Positions 9,724-18,520 of a DNA stretch of 64,000 bases are shown one piece after another. The notes beneath the pieces are model-generated. The model had not been told where the DNA came from and did no database searches. It saw only the letters and a list, made by a program, of their open reading frames with translations. Both the position numbers and the translations under genes were made by a program. This stretch comes from an uncultured Ruminococcus sp. (lineage in GTDB: Bacteria; Bacillota; Clostridia; Oscillospirales; CAG-272), in NCBI GenBank assembly GCA_902795355.1, contig CADBKZ010000001.1, positions 1 through 64,000 on the forward strand, read 5' to 3'. Each line of letters opens with the position of its first letter. Position 1 is the stretch's first letter.

Positions 9724-11636
9724 TCCGTTCTCTCCTGTTTCTGCCGTTCGCGGTTCCGTTCCTCTTCGCGCCGCTTTGTTTCACGGTACAAGGCATAGTA
9801 TTTTCCCTGTTGCGCAAGCAATTCCGCATGCGTTCCCTGCTCCTCGATCACCCCGTGCGACAGGACGATGATGCGGTCGGCGTTGCGGATGGTGGAAAGT
9901 CGGTGCGCCACCACCAGCATGGTGCCGATGGACATCATCTTTTCCAGCGAGTTCTGAATCAGCTGTTCGGTTTCGGTGTCGATATTGGCGGTGGCCTCGT
10001 CGAGGATCATGATCTCGGGGCGGTGCAGAACGGTTCTGGCAAAGGAAAGCAGCTGCCGCTGACCCGCCGAGAAGTTATTGCCGCGCTCGCGGACTTCTTC
10101 ATCCAACCCGTTTTTGAGTTTGTTCAGGAACGAATCGGCGTTCACATACCGGCAGGCTTCCAGAACCTGTTCGTCGGTAAAGCTCTCCTCGCGCAGAACG
10201 AGGTTGGAACGAACCGTTCCCGAGAAGATGAACACATCCTGCAGCATTTGCCCCATATGCCGCCGCAGGCAGGAAATTTTATAACGGCGGATGTTGATTC
10301 CATCCAGCAGGATTTCCCCTTTCTGAATGTCGTAGTTGCGGCAAAGAAGCGAAAGGATGGTGGTTTTACCCGACCCCGTGGCCCCCACGAACGCAACGGT
10401 CTCCCCCGCCGCAATGCGGAAAGAAACGCCTTTGAGCACCCATTCTTCCGGCACGTAGGAAAACCACACGTCGCGGAACTCGATTTCGCCGCGGATATGC
10501 TCGGGGTCGATGGCGTCGGGTTCATCGGTGATCTCCGGCTGCATATCGAAAATGGTAAAGATCTTTTCCGCGGAAGCAAACGCCGATTGCAGGCGGTTGA
10601 ACTGCTCCGCAAGGCTTTGAATGGGGTTGAAGAAGGTTCCGATGAAGAGATAGAAAGTGACAATGGTTCCCGCCGTTATCGTTTGACCGAAAAACGAGGT
10701 TCCGTTGATGTAGCCGCGGCCGCCGAGATAAAGCAGGCACAGAACCGAAGCGATATAGAGCATGTAAACCAGCGGGCGGAACACGGCGAACACGTAAATT
10801 TCATCCCGCCGCGCGCGCCAGAGCTTGCGGTTCTTTTGGTTGAACTCTTCCTGCTTCCGCTCCTCGCGGTTGAAGATCTGAATGATCTTCATGCCCGAAA
10901 GATGCTCCGAGAGGAAGGTGTTGATGTCGGTGGTCCCGTCCTTAACGCGACGATATGCGCGGCGCGAAAATTTGCGGAACACGAACGAAAACAGCACGAT
11001 GAACGGCGAAAAGCAAAGCACCATGAGCGCCAGCTCCACGTTGATTACAAACATGGCCGCCATAACCCCGATGATCACGAAGAAGTTTTTGATCAGATTC
11101 ACCATGATGTTCGTGAAAAGGCGGGAGATCGAATCGGTGTCGTTTGCCACGCGCGTGACCAATTTCCCAACGGGAATGGCGTTCAGCTGGGCATGGGAGA
11201 GGCTTTCGATATGCACGAACGTATCCTCGCGCATTTTCGAGAGGATCTTTTGCCCCACCCGCTGCAAAACGATCATTTCAAAATAGAGGCAGAGTACCGA
11301 AACGGCCAGCACGCCCGCAAACACGGCGATGCGCGCAAACAACGCCGACATGGCGAACCCTTCCACGCGCAAAACCTCTTCAATGTCGCCCACGATCACG
11401 GGCGAGATTACGTCGTATGCGGTGGAAAGCAGCATAATGAGAAGCGCGCCGAGGAAGGTTTTCCAATGCGGCTTGGCATAAACGAGCAGGCGGCGGATGA
11501 TCTCGCGGTCCTTCATGTGCCGGTCAAAGCCGATCCCCGCTTTATCATCCTTAATGGTAAGATAGGCGACGATGAAAACCGCCGAGAAAAGCCCGACGAT
11601 CGCCCCCACGATCAGAAGCGGATACCATTCATACAT
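9720..11636 (-). CDS. ABC exporter half-transporter, canonical-Walker-B subunit
   Basis: A 638-residue fused membrane/ATPase subunit of the multidrug/lipid exporter type. Six hydrophobic segments occupy roughly residues 1-340. The ATPase domain has Walker A GATGSGKTT, Q-loop, a variant signature FSAGQ (not LSGGQ) and Walker B IMILDEATANID with the normal catalytic Glu. The start at 11636 has GGGGGGAG upstream and overlaps the preceding subunit by 8 nt. Together with 11629-13431 it should form a heterodimer. Substrate unknown. Confidence 0.93.
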   Translation of the reverse strand: MYEWYPLLIVGAIVGLFSAVFIVAYLTIKDDKAGIGFDRHMKDREIIRRLLVYAKPHWKTFLGALLIMLLSTAYDVISPVIVGDIEEVLRVEGFAMSALFARIAVFAGVLAVSVLCLYFEMIVLQRVGQKILSKMREDTFVHIESLSHAQLNAIPVGKLVTRVANDTDSISRLFTNIMVNLIKNFFVIIGVMAAMFVINVELALMVLCFSPFIVLFSFVFRKFSRRAYRRVKDGTTDINTFLSEHLSGMKIIQIFNREERKQEEFNQKNRKLWRARRDEIYVFAVFRPLVYMLYIASVLCLLYLGGRGYINGTSFFGQTITAGTIVTFYLFIGTFFNPIQSLAEQFNRLQSAFASAEKIFTIFDMQPEITDEPDAIDPEHIRGEIEFRDVWFSYVPEEWVLKGVSFRIAAGETVAFVGATGSGKTTILSLLCRNYDIQKGEILLDGINIRRYKISCLRRHMGQMLQDVFIFSGTVRSNLVLREESFTDEQVLEACRYVNADSFLNKLKNGLDEEVRERGNNFSAGQRQLLSFARTVLHRPEIMILDEATANIDTETEQLIQNSLEKMMSIGTMLVVAHRLSTIRNADRIIVLSHGVIEEQGTHAELLAQQGKYYALYRETKRREEERNRERQKQERTE

Positions 11637-13431
11637 GTTCGGCTCCCCCCTTCTCGCGGTCGTTCTCCAAGGATTGCGCTTCCACCATGCGGCGATACTC
11701 CGCGCAGGTTTCGCAAAGCGTTTCGTGGCTTCCCATGGCAACCACCTCGCCGTTGTCGATCAACAGGATCCGGTCCATGTCTTCCACGGTGCTGATGCGG
11801 TGCGCGATGAGAATGGTGGTTTTGCCGCGTCGGGTTTTCCGCAAATTTTCAAGAATGGTTTTTTCGGTGCTCACATCCACGGCCGAAACGGAATCGTCCA
11901 GAATCAGGATCGGCGCGTCCTTCATGAGCGCGCGGGCAATGGAAATGCGCTGTTTCTGCCCGCCCGAAACGGTTACGCCGCGTTCGCCGAGGATCGTTTC
12001 GTACCCCTCGGTGAACTCGCTGATGTTATCATGCACGTCCGAGAGCCGCGCCGCGGCCATTACCGATTCGCGGTTGTCGCTGTCCGAGGCGAAGGCAATG
12101 TTGTTGGCAATGGTATCGCTGAACAGGAAATTATCCTGCGGAACATAGGCGGCGTTTGCGCGAACGGTGCGGATGGGCAGGGTGTTGACGTCGCGACCGT
12201 CGAGAAACAGGGTTCCGTCCGGAACATTGTAGGTGCGCAGAATCAGGTCCACAACGGTGGTTTTGCCGGATCCCGTGCGGCCGATGATGCCGATGTTCTC
12301 CCCCGCTTCAATCCGGAACGAAACGTGTTTGAGCGCGTCGTAATCGGCTTTCGGGTAACGGAAAGTCAGGTCGCGGAACTCAATTTCGCCCCGCAGGGTT
12401 TTCACGTCGTCGGTAACGTTTTCGCCGTCCACCACATCGGGAGCGGCTTCCAACAGGGAGCTGACGCGTTTGAGCGAGGCTTTTCCCCGCGCGCGCATTC
12501 CGATCAGCTCGGAAACCGCCATAACCGGCCAGACCACCGCGCCGAAATAGCCGACAAATTCGATCAGCTGCCCCGCGTTGAATACGCCCCGCGAAACCAA
12601 CCACCCGCCAACGCCGAGAATGATGCCCGTTACCGACTCGACAAACAGGAAGATGAGCGCTTCGAGAAGCGCGGACGACTTGGTAAAGTCGATATTCGCG
12701 TTTTCGTTGTTCCGGTTGAGCCGGCGGAAGGCAAGCAGTTCCTTGGTCTCCTTTACAAAAGCCTTGATCACCGCGATGCCGGAAAAGTTCTCCTGCGCAA
12801 AATCCGAAATGGCCGAATAGGATTCCTGCCGCTTATCCCATTTGCGCTCCATGCTCTTCCCCACAATGGTTCCGATTCCGAAAAGGAACAGCATGGGAAT
12901 CATGCAAAGCAGGGTCAGCCAACCGTGCATCCGCGCCATTTTGACGATGGAGAGCGTTCCGAGAAAGAGCGCGTCGCAGGACATCAGGATTCCCGACTCG
13001 AAGCACTCGGTAATGGTGTCGAGGTCGTTTGTGAACAGCGACATCAGATCCCCGACCTTATTGACTTGGTAATACTGTTGGGAAAGTTCCTTGCAATGGC
13101 CGAACATCCGCTCCCGAAGGTCGCGCTCCACGCGCGTGGAAGTTCCGAACAGGCAGATACGCCATAAAAACCGCCCGAGCACCATCATCACGATTACAAC
13201 GATCAGCGGGCGACAAATGTGGTCAAGCAAAAACTTCATATCGAACGGAACCGAAGCCCCGTTCACCGTTCCGAACCCCGTGTTGATGCCGTTGATCACC
13301 TCGCGGTACAGCTCGGGAACGATCAGTTGGAAATAATCGACCAACAGCAGCGAGGCGGCTCCGAGCAGGATCGGAAAGAAATATTTGAGATAGTAACGAT
13401 TGATGTGTTTTCCGAAGAGCAAACGTTTCAC
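11629..13431 (-). CDS. ABC exporter half-transporter, degenerate-Walker-B subunit
   Basis: A 600-residue exporter half-transporter with a six-helix membrane domain followed by an ATPase domain: Walker A GRTGSGKTT, signature VSGGQKQR and Walker B ILILDDSVSAVD. The catalytic Glu is replaced by Asp, the hallmark of the degenerate partner in heterodimeric exporters such as BmrC/BmrD and TM287/288. The GTG start at 13431 lies only 1 nt from AAAGGAG. A TTG three codons later (13422) has better spacing and may be the true start. Upstream is the DUF1836 regulator in the same orientation. Confidence 0.93.
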   Translation of the reverse strand: MKRLLFGKHINRYYLKYFFPILLGAASLLLVDYFQLIVPELYREVINGINTGFGTVNGASVPFDMKFLLDHICRPLIVVIVMMVLGRFLWRICLFGTSTRVERDLRERMFGHCKELSQQYYQVNKVGDLMSLFTNDLDTITECFESGILMSCDALFLGTLSIVKMARMHGWLTLLCMIPMLFLFGIGTIVGKSMERKWDKRQESYSAISDFAQENFSGIAVIKAFVKETKELLAFRRLNRNNENANIDFTKSSALLEALIFLFVESVTGIILGVGGWLVSRGVFNAGQLIEFVGYFGAVVWPVMAVSELIGMRARGKASLKRVSSLLEAAPDVVDGENVTDDVKTLRGEIEFRDLTFRYPKADYDALKHVSFRIEAGENIGIIGRTGSGKTTVVDLILRTYNVPDGTLFLDGRDVNTLPIRTVRANAAYVPQDNFLFSDTIANNIAFASDSDNRESVMAAARLSDVHDNISEFTEGYETILGERGVTVSGGQKQRISIARALMKDAPILILDDSVSAVDVSTEKTILENLRKTRRGKTTILIAHRISTVEDMDRILLIDNGEVVAMGSHETLCETCAEYRRMVEAQSLENDREKGGAEHV

Positions 13432-13494
13432 TCTCCTTTCTGCAAAGGGAAAATAGAAAAACAGAACTGTTGAGTGGATTCGGGCGGAAACGGG

Positions 13495-14076
13495 TCAATC
13501 CCCGCCCATTCCGGCAAGCAGGCGGTCGGCATGCGCCTTGACCGTTGCGGCGCAATAGGTGACAACGATTACTTCCAGCGCTTTTGCAAGGCGTTCCTTT
13601 GCGCCCGCAACCGGCTCGCGGTAATCGGCGATCACCTGCTCCACCGTTGGCCGCACGTCGGAAAGATCGCAAACCGGACGCGCTTCCATGCCGTCAAGAA
13701 TCCGGCAGATATAGTCGTAGAGCTGCGTATCGGCAATAATATCGTCCGAAGCGTCCTCCACCTCGCCGTTGATATAGCGGATAATGAACGCGATATGCTC
13801 CAACTGCATGCAGGAACGAAGCATGTTGATCATAAGGATGTGCGCCACCTGCTCGATGTCGTAATGGCGGTTCCGGCTGTTGGCGACCCATCCCCGCTTG
13901 ACCCAATTTTGCAGGGTGGACGTATCAATGCCCGAAATGCCGCGGATCGTGGACATCATCACCCCCGAGGAAGCGAAAAACAGCCGGCGCAAAAAAGGAA
14001 GCCCCGAAAGCCCGTCCGTTTCCTGCCGGCTTAAAATGGTTCCCGGGACGGTTGTATTCCGAAATTGAAGAATCAT
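13495..14076 (-). CDS. DUF1836 (MerR-like HTH) regulatory protein
   Basis: A 193-residue protein whose N-terminal half carries a winged-helix of MerR type (SGIDTSTLQNWVKRGWV, then YDIEQVAHILMINMLR), followed by the helical remainder typical of DUF1836 proteins. The family is presumed to bind DNA; target unknown. The start at 14076 is preferred because GGGGGA sits at proper distance; an ATG five codons earlier lacks an RBS. It lies between dxs and the ABC exporter on the same strand. Its own promoter is wrapped in inverted repeats, suggesting autoregulation. Confidence 0.8.
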   Translation of the reverse strand: MILQFRNTTVPGTILSRQETDGLSGLPFLRRLFFASSGVMMSTIRGISGIDTSTLQNWVKRGWVANSRNRHYDIEQVAHILMINMLRSCMQLEHIAFIIRYINGEVEDASDDIIADTQLYDYICRILDGMEARPVCDLSDVRPTVEQVIADYREPVAGAKERLAKALEVIVVTYCAATVKAHADRLLAGMGGD

Positions 14077-14095
14077 AGCTTTTTCCCCCATAAAA

Positions 14096-14152
14096 ATCGC
14101 GATACCTATATTGTATCACGCAATCGTGCGATTGTCAATAAGGTATCACGAT
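14096..14152 (-). promoter_or_regulatory. Promoter and nested dyad operator of the DUF1836 gene
   Basis: TTGACA (14133-14138), 17-nt spacer, TACAAT (14110-14115). The spacer holds a palindrome aatcg-tg-cgatt (14122-14133). Outer arms atcgcgatacct (14096-14107) and aggtatcacgat (14141-14152) are complementary at 11 of 12 positions. The upper arm overlaps the dxs stop codon. A MerR-like protein binding its own promoter spacer would fit. Confidence 0.75.
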
Positions 14153-16071
14153 TTTTCTTTGAATTTTGCCAAAGAATCCGTTACCGCGCGCGCGATGGAT
14201 GCGCCGTCCAATCCCGCGGTTTCAAACAGGGTTTTTCCCACTTCCGCCGTCAGGAACGCGTTTTGCAGAGCGAGGATCCGAACGGTTTTGTTTCGCATTG
14301 CGGGGAGATCGCGCATTGCGTCCGAAAGGAGCATGCCCATGCCGCCCTCGCGGATCTCTTCTTCCAGAAAGACGACCGCGCGCGCGCTTTCCGGCAGCCT
14401 CGGCGCAATTCGCTCCGCCACCGCGGAATACGGTTTGATCTGCTCCAAAAGCAGCGTTCCCGCGCAAATTCCCCGCTCGGCAAGCAGCTGTTCCGCGCGG
14501 ATCGCCTCGGTCACGATCCTTCCGTGCGTGATGATCACGGCGTCAAGCGTTTCCCGCGCGTTGAAATCGGATTGCAGAAATTCGCCGGACGGCGACGCAT
14601 CCTTGTAAAACCGCTCCACAACCTCGTCGGATTCCCGACCGTTCGGGTAGCGGATTACGGCGGGAACATTCCCCGCAAAGGCCGCGTCCATGGCGCGGTG
14701 GAGCGCGCCGACGGTGATCGGTGTGTAAATATCAATATCCGGTATCTCCGAGAAAAAGGCAACGTCGAACACTCCGGCGTGCGTTGGGCCGTCGCATCGG
14801 TTCAACCCCGCGCGATCCGCCAGAAAAACGACCGGCAGTTTCTGCAACGCAACATCGTGTATGATGCTATCATAGGCGCGTTGCAGGAACGTGGAGTAAA
14901 CGGCAACGGCGGGTCGCTTCCCCGCCGCGGCAAGACCCGCCGCAAACGTTACCGCGTGTTCTTCCGCAATGCCAACGTCGAAAAACCGCTTCGGGAACGC
15001 CTCGCGGAACGGCTCCAACCCCGTTCCCGAGGCCATTGCCGCCGTTATGGCGCAAATCCGGCGGTCGCTTTCCGCCAAAGCGCAAAGGCGCGCGCCCATC
15101 GCTTCCGAAAAGGACGGCGCGGAAGAGGCCGGCGCGGCGGCGGGAGCCATACCGTGGAACCGGTCCGGCGTTTTCTCGGCCGGCGTATACCCCTTTCCCT
15201 TTTGCGTTTTCAAGTGGATAATGCAGCTCTGCCCGTAGGCCTTGGCTTCCCGCAGCAGCCGCTCCACGGTGTCCTCGCGGTTTCCGTCGGCGGGGCCGAG
15301 GTAGAAGAGGCCGAGGTCCTCGAAAATGTTGCTTCCGTAAACCGCCGATTTCAGCCCCGATTTGAGATGGAGCAGGCGATTGAAAATCCATCGGCCGATG
15401 AACGGAATGCGAAGGAAGAACCTTGCAATCGCGTTTTTGGTTTTAATGTACCCATGCGAGGATCGCAGATGCGCGAGGTTCTTCGCGAAACGCCCGATAT
15501 TCTTGGAAATGGACATTTCGTTCTCGTTGAGAATGATGATCAGCCGCAGATCCTTCCGGCAGTTGTTGAGCGCCTCATGGATCATTCCGCCCGTATATGC
15601 CCCGTCCCCGAGAACGCAAACGGTAAACGCGTCCGACCCGTCAAGCCGGTCGGCCTCGGCAAACCCGAGCGCGGCCGAAAGCGATGTAGAAGCATGGCCG
15701 GTCCCAAAGGCGTCGTGCTCGCTCTCGCTCCGCTTCGGAAAGCCCGAAAGTCCTCCGTCCTGCCGGATGGTGGAAAACCGGTCGCGCCGACCCGTCAGGA
15801 GTTTATGTACATAGCATTGATGTCCGACGTCGAAAATGATATGATCCATCGGCGAGGAGAACACGCGGTGGACCGCCAGAGTCAGTTCCACAACGCCGAG
15901 GTTGGAAGCCAGATGCCCGCCGTTCTCCGAAACGCGGTTGACGAGGCATTTGCGGATCTCTTCCGCCAGCGGTTCCATTTCGGCCGCGGGCAGAGCTTTC
16001 AGGTCATCCGGACTGTCGACCCGCGCAAGGATCGGATAGAGGACCGCGGGATCGGTATGTTCGTTTTCCAT
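14146..16071 (-). CDS. dxs: 1-deoxy-D-xylulose-5-phosphate synthase
   Basis: Thiamine-diphosphate enzyme condensing pyruvate and glyceraldehyde-3-phosphate, the first step of the MEP isoprenoid pathway. The 641-residue protein has the HLASNLGVVELT segment, FDVGHQCYVHK, a ThDP-binding GDGAYTGGMIHEALNN motif, GIAEEHAVTFAAG and the C-terminal transketolase domain. The start at 16071 has AAGGAG at ideal spacing; a longer reading would cross the promoter. It is a stand-alone gene here, although in many Clostridia it lies between ispA and tlyA. ispH and ispA elsewhere in the window belong to the same route. Confidence 0.96.
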   Translation of the reverse strand: MENEHTDPAVLYPILARVDSPDDLKALPAAEMEPLAEEIRKCLVNRVSENGGHLASNLGVVELTLAVHRVFSSPMDHIIFDVGHQCYVHKLLTGRRDRFSTIRQDGGLSGFPKRSESEHDAFGTGHASTSLSAALGFAEADRLDGSDAFTVCVLGDGAYTGGMIHEALNNCRKDLRLIIILNENEMSISKNIGRFAKNLAHLRSSHGYIKTKNAIARFFLRIPFIGRWIFNRLLHLKSGLKSAVYGSNIFEDLGLFYLGPADGNREDTVERLLREAKAYGQSCIIHLKTQKGKGYTPAEKTPDRFHGMAPAAAPASSAPSFSEAMGARLCALAESDRRICAITAAMASGTGLEPFREAFPKRFFDVGIAEEHAVTFAAGLAAAGKRPAVAVYSTFLQRAYDSIIHDVALQKLPVVFLADRAGLNRCDGPTHAGVFDVAFFSEIPDIDIYTPITVGALHRAMDAAFAGNVPAVIRYPNGRESDEVVERFYKDASPSGEFLQSDFNARETLDAVIITHGRIVTEAIRAEQLLAERGICAGTLLLEQIKPYSAVAERIAPRLPESARAVVFLEEEIREGGMGMLLSDAMRDLPAMRNKTVRILALQNAFLTAEVGKTLFETAGLDGASIARAVTDSLAKFKEKS

Positions 16072-16105
16072 CGCTTTCTCCTTTCTTCCCGAAATCTGTT
16101 CCATT

Positions 16106-16134
16106 ATTATAGCATATTTGGCTTTGTTTGTCAA
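16106..16134 (-). promoter_or_regulatory. dxs promoter
   Basis: Full consensus TTGACA (16129-16134), 17-nt spacer, TATAAT (16106-16111), with an extended -10 TATGC. Confidence 0.9.
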
Positions 16135-16257
16135 CACCTCTTTCGCCTTTTGCTTCCCTTTTGCCGATTTTCGCGAAACAGCGAAAAAAGGAGATTTTTT
16201 AAGAAAAATGCCTGTTTTTTTGCTCTGATCGCCTCTGATCGGCTTTTGTTTTTCTAT

Positions 16258-16329
16258 TTTGACTTTCTTTGACTTTGACTTTCTTTGACTTTTGTGGTAT
16301 CATATTGTCGTAGGTCAGGGAAAGTCAAA
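16258..16329 (+). promoter_or_regulatory. ctsR operon promoter with three CtsR boxes
   Basis: Two back-to-back CtsR boxes, each a direct repeat of TTTGACT spaced by TTC, lie at 16258-16274 and 16274-16290 (sharing one base). A third, in the opposite orientation, is GGTCAGG-gaa-AGTCAAA at 16313-16329. The promoter TTGACT (16275-16280), 17-nt spacer, TATCAT (16298-16303) has its -35 inside the second box. CtsR bound here would block the operon until heat or protein stress. Confidence 0.9.
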
Positions 16330-16349
16330 AAAGAAAGGAAGCAGGCAAT

Positions 16350-16802
16350 ATGTTGACCGATTATATCGCACAAATGATAGAGGAGATGCTCAACGAGGGC
16401 AACGGAACGCTCGAACTGCAACGCAACGAAATGGCAAACCGCCTCGGCTGCGTTCCGAGCCAGATCAGCTACGTGATCTCTTCCCGCTTCACCCCCGAAC
16501 GCGGATATGTAATTGAATCGCGGCGCGGCGGCGGCGGGTGTATCCGGATCGTTCGCAAACAGATCGGGCGGAACGAATACATGATGCACTTCTTCTGCGC
16601 CATCGGCGACAGCATTGACGAAAACGAAACCGTTGCCTACCTGAAAAATCTTGCGGGCAACGGGCTGATGACCGAGCGCGAGCTTCGCATTGCCGCCGCG
16701 GCGACCTCAAACGCCGCGCTGGCCTCGATCCCGCCGGATCGACGAAATGCGACGCGCGCACAGATATTCAAACAAATTATGCTCTCGCTGATGGCGGTTT
16801 AG
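16350..16802 (+). CDS. ctsR: Class III heat-shock repressor CtsR
   Basis: A 150-residue repressor of clp genes. The N-terminal winged helix includes the DNA-contacting turn ESRRGGGGCIRI, which is diagnostic for CtsR, and the C-terminal half is the dimer/McsB-interaction domain. It is the first gene of ctsR-mcsA-mcsB-clpC and lies directly behind three CtsR boxes, so it represses itself. RBS AAAGGAAG. In this system the arginine kinase McsB and its activator McsA control CtsR activity and stability. Confidence 0.95.
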   Translation: MLTDYIAQMIEEMLNEGNGTLELQRNEMANRLGCVPSQISYVISSRFTPERGYVIESRRGGGGCIRIVRKQIGRNEYMMHFFCAIGDSIDENETVAYLKNLAGNGLMTERELRIAAAATSNAALASIPPDRRNATRAQIFKQIMLSLMAV

Positions 16803-16913
16803 AGCAAAAAAGCGGAAAACATTCGCCCGAGGGAGAAAATGCGACACGCTTCGCGCCCGTAATCCTCTATAATGAAAACAACCGTTGGGACAAGCCCACG
16901 ACAGGAAAGGAAG

Positions 16914-17465
16914 ATGAAACTTATGCTTTGCGAAAAATGCAAAAAGAGAGCGGCCACCGTATTCTACAACGAAAACATCAACGGTAAGACCCGTTCCTAT
17001 TCCCTTTGCGGCGAGTGCGCCGCGAAACTCCGCGAAAAAGGAGAATTGCAGGATATTACCTCGATGATCGGCAGTTTTGCGGACCCGTTCTCCAAACTCC
17101 ACGACGACTTTTTCGGCGGGTTCTTCGGCATTCCCGCCCGTATCTCCTCAACCGACACGAAAAAATGCCCCGAATGCGGAACAACGTTCCGCGAAATTGC
17201 CGACGGCGGAAAAGTCGGGTGTCCGACCTGTTATACCACGTTCGGCGACGAACTTTCGGATCTGATCCGTTCGGTTCACGGAACCACCGCCCACACAGGG
17301 CGCGTTCCGTCCCGTCACCGCGCAAAGCAGGAACGCACCGAAAAGCTCAACGCGCTCCGCGAAGAGCTGAAAGCCGCCATTGGAAACGAGGAATATGAAA
17401 AAGCGGCTTCCCTGCGCGATGAAATTCACAAACTCGAAGCCGAAAACGGGAAGGGGGCGATTTGA
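16914..17465 (+). CDS. mcsA: McsA, zinc-finger activator of McsB
   Basis: A 183-residue protein with two C4 zinc modules (Cys6, Cys9, Cys32, Cys35, and a second CPECG/CPTC pair near residues 85-105) and a C-terminal UVR motif (EEYEKAASLRDEIHKLEAE). McsA activates the McsB arginine kinase. The start at 16914 (MKLMLCEKC) has AGGAAAGGAAG upstream. A TATAAT at 16868-16873 precedes it without a convincing -35. Its stop lies 2 nt before the mcsB ATG. Confidence 0.95.
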   Translation: MKLMLCEKCKKRAATVFYNENINGKTRSYSLCGECAAKLREKGELQDITSMIGSFADPFSKLHDDFFGGFFGIPARISSTDTKKCPECGTTFREIADGGKVGCPTCYTTFGDELSDLIRSVHGTTAHTGRVPSRHRAKQERTEKLNALREELKAAIGNEEYEKAASLRDEIHKLEAENGKGAI

Positions 17466-17467
17466 TT

Positions 17468-18484
17468 ATGGCATGGTACAACACCGTTGGAACCGCGTCG
17501 GATACGGTCATCAGCTCCCGCGTCCGTCTGGCGAGAAATCTGGTCGGTTATCCGTTCGCGTCCAAGTTGGACGCGGCGGGCGCCAACGAGATTATTGAAA
17601 AAGTTTCCGTCCCGCTGGAAGCGGCCGGCTTCCGGAAAATCAACTTTTCGGACATTTCTCCCGTTATGGCGACTTCCTATGTGGAACGCCACTACGTCAG
17701 CCCCGATTTTGCAACCAAGGAAACGCCCCATGCCCTGCTCTTGCAGGAAACGGGCGGCATTGCCGTTATGGTTTGCGAAGAGGATCACCTGCGGATCCAG
17801 AGCATTCTTTCGGGTCTCGAGCTGGAAGAGGCCTACCGGAACGCCATGCGCGTGGAAAAACGGCTGGATGAAGATTTCGACTTTGCTTACAGCGAACAGC
17901 TCGGCTACCTGACCCACTGCCCCACCAACTTGGGAACCGGCATGCGCGCCTCGGTGATGATGTTTCTTCCCGCTCTCACGGCGGGCGGCTACATGGATTC
18001 CCTCGCGGCGCAGCTTTCCAAAATCGGGCTGACCGTTCGCGGTCTGTTCGGCGAGGGGAGCGGAGCGGCGGGCTGCATGTACCAGATCTCCAACCAAATC
18101 ACCCTCGGCATTACCGAAGAGGAAACGCTGAAAAAATTAAAGGACGCCGTTTCGCAGATCATTGAAAGCGAGCGCAAAGCGCGCGCCTCGATCACCGGCG
18201 AATCGCTCGAACGCCTGACCGACCGCGTCAAGCGCGCGGAAGGCGCTCTCCGGTATGCCTACCGGATGTCCTCGGCCGAGTTCATCAAGCTCTTTGCCGA
18301 CGTTCGCTTCGGCATTGCGCTGGGCGTTATTACCGACATCACCTACGAGCAGTTGGGAACGCTTTTGGTTGAGGCCATGCCCGCAACGCTGACGCTCTCT
18401 TCCGAGAACGCGCCGAAAACCGAGGCCGCGCGCGACCGCCTCCGCGCGCAAAAAATTCAAAATATTCTCTCCGCGCAGGGGTAA
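17468..18484 (+). CDS. mcsB: Protein-arginine kinase McsB
   Basis: A 338-residue phosphagen-kinase-fold enzyme that phosphorylates arginines on proteins, marking them for ClpCP. Recognisable elements are SSRVRLARN, HCPTNLGTGMRAS, the GEGSGAAGCMYQISN nucleotide loop and a C-terminal RLRAQKIQ tail. The ATG at 17468 is chosen; a TTG at 17462 overlapping the mcsA stop is also possible. The gene sits between mcsA and clpC, as in Bacillus. Confidence 0.95.
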   Translation: MAWYNTVGTASDTVISSRVRLARNLVGYPFASKLDAAGANEIIEKVSVPLEAAGFRKINFSDISPVMATSYVERHYVSPDFATKETPHALLLQETGGIAVMVCEEDHLRIQSILSGLELEEAYRNAMRVEKRLDEDFDFAYSEQLGYLTHCPTNLGTGMRASVMMFLPALTAGGYMDSLAAQLSKIGLTVRGLFGEGSGAAGCMYQISNQITLGITEEETLKKLKDAVSQIIESERKARASITGESLERLTDRVKRAEGALRYAYRMSSAEFIKLFADVRFGIALGVITDITYEQLGTLLVEAMPATLTLSSENAPKTEAARDRLRAQKIQNILSAQG

Positions 18485-18520
18485 CGCCCCGCGCGGGATA
18501 ACCGAAAGGTGTGATGACTT

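Noticed and set aside
16868-16873. Internal promoter for mcsA (perfect TATAAT)
   Set aside because: No acceptable -35 at 16-18 nt upstream; kept only as a remark in the mcsA entry.
16872-16913. Longer mcsA start at 16872
   Set aside because: It overlaps a TATAAT and lacks an RBS, while the ATG at 16914 has a good RBS and gives the normal McsA N-terminus.
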